Origin: Carettochelys insculpta
Lineage: Eukaryota > Chordata > Testudines > Carettochelyidae
Length of the DNA: 64,000 nt
Assembly: GCF_033958435.1 (NCBI RefSeq)
Contig: NC_134138.1
Span: forward strand, 30,720,598 to 30,784,597
Direction of reading: 5' to 3'
Notes under the pieces: generated by a model
Seen by the model: only the letters and a program-made list of their open reading frames with translations
Told to the model about the DNA's origin: nothing
Database searches by the model: none
Shown: one piece after another, positions 57,940 through 64,000 of the stretch
Numbering within the stretch: position 1 is the first letter of the stretch
Layout: every line of letters starts with the position of its first letter
Program-made: the position numbers and the translations under genes

Positions 57940-59100
57940 ATGTTCATCACCCACCTCCCAGGTGCAATTCCTTTCCTCGTATTTGTGTGTGCCTTTGACA
58001 GCAGTGTTGAGGTGCTGTGGGTCCCAAGACAAGATTGGAGGAGGGGCCCTGGTTCCATGCCTGGAAGGGTGGGGCCAAGAGCAGTCAGCCTTCAGCACTG
58101 CCAGGACCATGGTGCTGTCCCCACAACTCACCCTGGACAGTCTCTGGAGGAGTCAGAGGATGGGTCTGGGCTCCCTGCCTGGGCAGCTGAGGACTCGGTC
58201 TGTACTGAGCCTCCAGAGGACGGCTCTGTGCTCCCTGCCTGGCAGTCTGAGGATGCTGCCAGGGGCCAGCCTCTAGGGGAGCCAGAGGATGGCTCTTGTC
58301 TCCCACTGAGGACTGGCTGAGGGTGGCTGGGGCCTGGTTGGGCCGCCTAGGCCCATGCCGGTTCTGAAACCCTGCAGATCTAAGTGGAACTTGCCTGCTA
58401 GAGAAGACCAGCTGGACCCTGAGGACCGACTGGAGTACCAGCCTCAACCTGCACCACAAGCCAGCCTGAGGCAGTGGAATCAATGGGCAGTATATGCCTG
58501 GACTCAGGCCACCCAGACCCCAGCCGGACCCAAAACCCTGTGAGCAGACTTTGGGTATGTGCTGGTGGGGTGGGAGGAGACTGGGAGTGGGCCAGGGGGT
58601 AGAGAGGACTGTTAAAGGACCTAGGATTGGTTTGTTGTGGTCTGGATTCTTTGCTGACCCATGCAACAGATGGCACTGCTGTGACCAGGGCCCCTGGGCT
58701 GGGATGTGGTGGAATGGGTGGGCCCAAGTCCCCACCCACCCACTTCCTGGGTGTCAGTCTCCCCCTCCCCAACTAGCACAGGCTGAGTACATCTTTTGTG
58801 TGTGTTTGCTGCCTGCCATGAGCTTGGGCCTGGGCCAGCCCCACGTTGCACCAGGGCTTGGGCTATTTTTTTGTGTTTTGTTTGCCACCCCGCCCTGAGC
58901 TAGAGTCTGGGCTTCTTGAACTGTTGTGTGCTGCCCAGCCCTGAGCTAGGGCCTGGGAACATTGGGAGCATAGGTGCACTGCTCTGACCTGAGCTAACTT
59001 TCCCCAGCACCTGTCTGAGGTGAGGCAGGCTTTAAAATGTTGCCTCTCACCCAGCTGAGGCAAGGTGGGAACACCCCTTCCCCCAAAACTAGAGACTTGG
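57940..59100. other. GC-rich tract with short coding-like repeats
   Basis: The stretch is strongly GC-rich compared with its neighbours. At about 58140-58320 the plus strand repeats GAG-x-x-GAGGATGG-TCT with a CTCCCTGCCTGG tail. One frame reads EESEDGSGLPAW, then PPEDGSVLPAW, then EPEDGSCLP. Opposite-strand frames up to 216 codons (58085-58735) are open by composition. No known domain, start context or splice pattern allows a gene call. Confidence 0.35.
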
Positions 59101-59212
59101 GGGCTGTGGAGGTACTTGCGGCAGTGAGGTGGGATGGCTGCCCACTGACTCAGAAGTGGAGGAGCCTGTCCAGGAGCCCGAACCGGCTACATATACATTT
59201 GTTCATTTAATA

Positions 59213-59452
59213 CAGTGGTGGAGAACCTGTAGTCCACAGGCCACATGTGGCTCATCAGAGTAAGATTGATAGGATACCAGACAGGTTGTTCACCTTGAAT
59301 CGGGAGGTGCAGCAGCCCACAGCTCCCATTGGGTGTGGTTCACTGTTCCTGGCCAATAGGAGGGTGCAGCTGGCCTGACCTGCAGACACAAGATGAACAA
59401 CCGGTCTGATGGCTTGCCAGTGGCCCATGGGGCTGCAGGTTGCTCACCACTG
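59213..59452. mobile_element. hAT-like MITE with perfect 8-bp TSD
   Basis: The ends CAGTGGTGGAGAACCTG and the inverse of CAGTGGTGAGCAACCTG are flanked by ATTTAATA at 59205-59212 and 59453-59460. It is 240 bp and non-coding. Confidence 0.8.
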
Positions 59453-59460
59453 ATTTAATA

Positions 59461-60126
59461 CAAGCCTTAAGAAAACCTTCTTGTCTTTTACATATCTGTC
59501 CAATACAGGTTAAATAAAATTTTTTTCTTGCAGAAGAATAAATATCCTAGTTAATAACTATGGTCTGCTGTCATTTTTTATATATTTTAGTTTTAAAAGA
59601 TAATGTATCTTTCCCCTCTAGCAGGTTGTGGGAGATGGTAGACATTTCATATGAGGGAAGCCAGAAAAAGCAAGAGGTAGAGATGAGACCAAAGGAGAGG
59701 GTAAAATACATGGTGGGTGGGTGAGATATCTGAATAAACATGAGGAATCAAACAAAAGGTGGGGACACCTTGAGGGAATACAGGTCAAGGAAGTCACAGA
59801 AAATAGGTGGATTTAGTGGAAGCAGGATGGGGTGTGAGAGTGTGGGAGATAAGATTTATGTACATGAACTAATTCTTATTAATCAAATAGAAAATGTGAG
59901 TAGTCCATCATTGTCACAAATCTCCAATTTTCTGGACTGACAGCCTTAACGTGTATGGAAGTTTGGCCTGATTGAAAACAACTGGGGGTGGGGAGGGACA
60001 GATGGAATGTTGGGTTTTGGAGGGAAGTTTTGCAAAAAATTGACTTCAGAATTTCAAAAATTAGAAAATGTCCATCCAGCTTTCAGGGAAGTGGATCACT
60101 ACATTTAAACAGACTTTTCAGGTGAT
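59461..60126. other. No gene recognised
   Basis: AT-rich with one short incidental frame. Confidence 0.3.
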
Positions 60127-60138
60127 TTAATCTGTATT

Positions 60139-60624
60139 AGAGGGGTAGCCATGTTAGTCTGGATCTGCAAAAGCAATGAGGGGTCCTGTGGCACCTTATA
60201 GACTAACAGAAGTGTATGAGCATGAGCTTTCGTGGGCAAAGACACACGGTAACAGACTTAAAAGTAGCTGTCCTACAGCAAAAAAATTTTAAAACCAGAC
60301 TCCAAAGAGAAACTGCTAAGCTGCATTTCATTTGCAAATTTGACACCCTCAGCTCAAGATTAGACAGACTGTGAATGGCTAGCTAAATACAAAAGCAGTT
60401 TCTCCTCTGTTGGTGTTCACACTTCCAGATCAACTGCTGGTAGTAGGCCTCACCCTCCCTGACTGAGTTAACTTCGTTATCTAAAGCCTTGCTCTGGCCT
60501 GCCTATTTATACCTGCCTCTGCAAATTTCTACTACCTGCATCTGGCAAAGTGGGTCTTTGCCCATGGAAGCTTATGCTTATACATTTCTGTTAGTCTATA
60601 AGGTGCCACAGGACCCCTCATTGC
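60139..60624. mobile_element. Asymmetric inverted PLE 3'-end dimer with 12-bp TSD
   Basis: A short minus arm (60139 to about 60245) is joined to a longer plus arm (about 60290-60624). The plus arm still holds the PLE C-terminal coding end ('gcatttcatttgcaaatttg', the FICKFD block) and 3' UTR. The flanks are a perfect 12-mer TTAATCTGTATT at 60127-60138 and 60625-60636. Hammerhead-like cores are decayed in both arms (plus arm: CTGGCAA, GUGGGU/GCCCAU, GGAA). Confidence 0.75.
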
Positions 60625-60690
60625 TTAATCTGTATTGAAAAACAAAAGGGCTGAACTAGAGTCCTGGATACTCAGAATATTACATCATGT

Positions 60691-62440
60691 AGGCGGTGTC
60701 TACACTACAAAAATAACTTCAAAGTAGAGCATCTACACACAAAATGTACCACCCCTTACTTCAAAGTAGGCTTCCCCCTACTTTGAAATTAAATGGCTAC
60801 ACACAATTAGCTCCTACTTAGGAGAAAGGAGCCAGGAAATGATGCAGACATGGGGTTGCATGGCCAACAAGCCCTTCCAAGCTTGTGGCTAGCTGACCCC
60901 TCAAACGGCCCCTCCCAACACCCCCACTCTGCATGTGCTCAGGACTGTCAGGCTGCAGACAGCAGCAGCGTACATGCTGGGGAGAAGAACTGCTCACCAC
61001 GCCTGCACCCACCCTCCCCGAGGACGAGGTCATTTCCACCTTGGCCAGCCTGCTGGCTATGCTGGTCACCCGTCTCTTCCAGTGGTGCACCTGGGTTGTC
61101 TGCATGTCCTGGCTACAGGACTGCTTCCCCTCCCCTGGGCTCCATGATCTGGTGTTTGTGGGTCTTCGCCACCAGCACTGAGTAGTGGGACCGGCTGGTG
61201 CTGGAGGACTGGGAGGATGAGCAGCGTCTGAGGAACTTTTGGATGCCCTGCCAGACATTCAAAGATCTCTGCTGCTGGCTCACCCCAGTTCTCCAGCATG
61301 GGGGACACAGATGCAGCCAGCGCTCTTGGTGTGGAAGAGGGTGGCCATCGCACTGTGGAGGCTGGCCACCCCTGACAGCCTCAAGTTCATTGGCCACCAA
61401 TTTGGAGTCAGCAAGGCCACTGTTGGAGTGGTGATGATTGAGGTAAGACCAGCTCTCACTATGGACCCACCCTGGGAAGGGGGCAACTGGACAGGGGGAG
61501 GGGGCAGGGGGGCGTCCCAGTCAGGTGTTCATGGATGTGTTTTCCTCCCCCCCACCCACAGGTCATCCAAGCCATCAATAGGGTGCTTCTGCCATGAGTC
61601 GTGACCCTGGGGGACCTGGACGCCATTCTCACCAGGTTCACGGACCTGGGCTTTCCCAATTGTTTCAAAGCTCTGGATGGGAAGCATGTGGCGATCTGGG
61701 CTCTGGACCACAGCAAGGGGTGCCTAATTTAACAGGAAGGAGCTAGTACTTAGTGGTTCTCCAGGCCGTGGTAGATGCAAAGGGCCATTTCCTGGACATG
61801 TGTGTGGGATGGCTGGGCAGGGCCCATGATAACCAGGTGCTCCAAAATTTGTGGCTGGGATGCTGGATGCAGGAGGGCACATATATCCCCCCCATGGGAG
61901 CTCCAGTTCGGGGATGTCACGATGCCCCCCACATTGTGGCCAGCAATGTGCACCTGTTGCACCTGTGGCTCATGAGGCCCTATACTGGATGTACCACGCC
62001 AGCCCAGGACACCTTTACTGGTTGCCTCAACCATGCCAGGGGCACAGTTGAGTGGGTCTTTAGGAGGGTTAAGAGGAGGCTTTGCAGCCTCCCAAACATC
62101 CCCATGGACATTGCTGCCTGCTGTGCCCTCCACAACCTTGCAGAGGGCTGGTGGGAGCCCTTTATCCAGGGCTGGACCACGGACCTGGAGGCCAGCTATG
62201 AACAGCTGCCTGATGCCCCATGCCATGAGGCACAGAGGGATGGGGGTCAGGGTCTGGGACACTTTGTGCCAGGCCTTCATCCAGGGCCTGCCCTGATCCT
62301 CCCAGCCACACTCTGTACCACAGACCCCCCCACTCCCCCATCCCCTGAACACAACCACACTCAGACTGAGGCAGAGGTCCAAATTCCCTTCCATGTTTTA
62401 CTTTTTATGTACAACTGCTGTTGTACAACCCAATGTGTAG
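60691..62440 (+). mobile_element. Second Harbinger-type transposon, decayed
   Basis: The left end GGCGGTGTCTACACTAC is followed by 'acttcaaagtag' subterminal repeats. A plus-strand transposase relic follows. The right terminus is not clear; the transposase region ends by about 62440. It belongs to a different subfamily from the 31.85-kb element and is clearly older or more damaged. Confidence 0.6.
61190..62250 (+). pseudogene. Harbinger DDE transposase (broken)
   Basis: Reading in order: LEDWEDEQRLRNF with a frameshift near 61300; then WKRVAIALWRLATPDSLKFI, GHQFGVSKATVGVVMIE. A likely 119-nt GT...AG intron follows at 61443-61561, then VIQAINRVLL, a TGA stop near 61594, then FPNCFKALDGKHVAIWALD (first catalytic D). 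A TAA and shift lie near 61730. LDMCVGWLGRAHDNQVL has the second D and RGTVEWVFRRVKRRL has the E. All three acidic catalytic residues survive, but the gene has several stops and shifts. Intron position and phase match the 34.2-35.5 kb copy. Confidence 0.75.
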
Positions 62441-62478
62441 GAGTCAGCACAGTCTGTCAGAGTGCAGGCAGAAGTTAA

Positions 62479-62990
62479 ACAAGCTGGGTCATTTTGTTCT
62501 GATGGGGAAGAAGCAAAACCTTTAGATTTAGAAGAGCAAAAAGCTTCCATTTCAATAACAGAGGTGCCAGTTTTTCACAATGCAAAGCACTGCAGGCAAA
62601 TAACAAGTACCATATGTCACCTATGAATTAAAATAGCTAAACACAGAGGTTGCTTTCTTCAGATAAATTGCAATGTCAGTTGAGTTTCATAAGTGCCCAG
62701 ATCCTGTGTGAATGTGTTCAGTAATGATGATGAATAAAACAAGCTGCACAGTATTAAAGTATTGCCAGTGCATAGATTCAGGAAGAATTGGTATAGCGTG
62801 GATCAGTGGGGATTCTGTCTTTAGCTGGGCAAATGTCAACAAAGTAAAGTGGCATATGAACAGAGTGCAATAAACTGTGATGATCTATGTTCAGATCAGT
62901 AGCGTTTCAGGGAGTGACTCTATGTACCAAATTCCTGGAGTGGCATGCTATAATGAAATGTAGTTGGTTGAATCATATAAGTCCTTTCAG
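62479..62990. other. No gene recognised
   Basis: AT-rich spacer without visible features. Confidence 0.3.
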
Positions 62991-63960
62991 GGTTGTCCCC
63001 TGGTCTATCAGTCATACCACTGACATCCGTCTTCTTGCTCTTTGTGGCAGACACCACACTGTTCTGCTGGGCTAGATCCTCTAGTCTGCCCCAACCAAAC
63101 TACAGAGTTGGGGATACCACCACCCTGCAAAGCAACACAGACTCTGAACCAATTCAGTTCCAGGAGATTTCAGCTAGAAGGGCTCAGCACCCAGGAAACC
63201 AACCTCCAAATGGGATCAAAACCCCAAATAAACCCATCAAATTTATTAAAAGTTTTACGGGGTGACAGCTCGTAAGGTCCACTCACTTTATCAATGAAAA
63301 GAGAGAGATACATAGTAATTGCTGCTTCCCTTCACCTTCCCTCTTTCCACCACACCTCCACAATAAATTATCTACACTGGGCTTGATAATAAACAAAATA
63401 TTATGCATAGTATGAAAAGTAGCATTTACATGGCTACAAGTGAAAACAGATCAAAGTTATTAAATTAAAATGAACAAAATGCATAGCTAGTTCTAATCTA
63501 CTAAGACACTTGTTCCAGGCAAATTCTTACCCTAAGCAGCTGTTCTCATCTCCAGTAAAAAGTGTCAAGTCAGAGTTGATCTTTACTCTGGCCTGGATCT
63601 ACAGCTTCTTCAAAGTTCTTTATAACATCTTAGAGTGGGCCAGGCAGTTTCAGAGGTCAGCTGAAGACAAAGGACTGATGACTTCTTATTGCTTAAATAC
63701 TCTTTTCTCCAGGGTGGGAGCATTTTGTTCAGCACCTTCTAACCCCATGAAAAAATAGGTTCAAGATGTACTCCAGTACCAGGTGGTATGGTCACTTGAC
63801 TTTCTAGGACCAACCATAGTTTGGGCTTAGAGGACAAACATGATTATTCATTGGTCATTACTTTTAGTACTGAGTTATTAAGTTTCCAAGCATCAGTAAT
63901 GGCCCTCATTAGTTCATTTAGAATTATAGACAGATTCACACTACATATTTCTAACTATAC
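62991..63960. mobile_element. Possible old LTR
   Basis: 'aaccaacctccaaatgggatc', 'aaaccccaaataaacccatc' and the following 'cggggtgacagctcgtaagg' resemble a common reptilian ERV-type LTR. That reading is from memory of similar sequence, not from ends seen here. No TG...CA pair or target duplication was found, so this is tentative. Confidence 0.25.
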
Positions 63961-64000
63961 ATACAAGAATGATACAAGATATATACACTTAGCAGCTTGT

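Noticed and set aside
58085..58735. 216-codon minus-strand frame
   Set aside because: It is open because of GC-rich composition and repeats. It is Pro/Gln/Ser-rich with no recognisable domain or splice context. Reported only as a compositional tract.

Overview
The window is vertebrate nuclear DNA, most likely from a turtle or, less likely, a crocodilian. The evidence is the repeat mix: CR1 LINEs of reptilian type, Penelope-like retroelements (PLEs), several PIF/Harbinger families with dense MITE clouds, Tigger- and hAT-type MITEs, ERV LTRs, and old MIR and tRNA-derived SINEs. No operons or bacterial features are present. I found no host protein-coding exon that I can defend. Every long reading frame with a recognisable domain belongs to a transposable element, so this is probably intergenic or intronic accessory DNA.

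Layout. 0.3-1.3 kb: a MITE inside a MITE, with an inverted PLE dimer inside the inner one. 3.9-4.2 kb: a hAT-like element with an 8-bp target-site duplication (TSD). 4.4-6.5 kb: a tandem pair of PLEs bounded by three copies of one 10-bp target. The second carries most of a reverse transcriptase plus GIY-YIG reading frame. 9.2-9.6 kb: a PLE 3' end. 12.5-17.7 kb: MIR, Tigger-type, palindromic and PLE-dimer elements. 19.2-20.4 kb: a solo LTR. 20.8-26.0 kb: a young CR1 on the minus strand, split by a 717-bp Harbinger MITE and a 1063-bp LTR. 26.7-27.5 kb: an older LINE. 31.85-35.89 kb: a 4-kb Harbinger element with convergent Myb-like and DDE transposase genes. 38.0-40.0 kb: a Harbinger deletion derivative split by a third LTR. 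44.6-48.9 kb: Tigger-type, nested Harbinger-type and PLE-dimer insertions. 50.0-52.9 kb: an old CR1 split by another LINE. 55.1-56.0 kb: a palindromic MITE split by a small LTR. 57.4-62.4 kb: PLE dimers, a SINE, a GC-rich repeat-bearing tract, a hAT MITE and a second, more decayed Harbinger transposase.

How the parts relate. The autonomous-type Harbinger (31.85-35.89 kb) has the termini and coding remnants seen in the MITEs at 22.8 and 38.0 kb, so those are deletion products mobilised in trans. The PLE 3' tails carry hammerhead-ribozyme-like cores. They recur as 'tail-out' inverted dimers, three of which are bounded by matching or near-matching 11-12 bp TSDs. This means the dimers themselves transpose, and it is the most interesting signal in the window. 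Everything coding shows some lesion (stops, frameshifts, insertions). The young CR1 and the 4-kb Harbinger are the least damaged.
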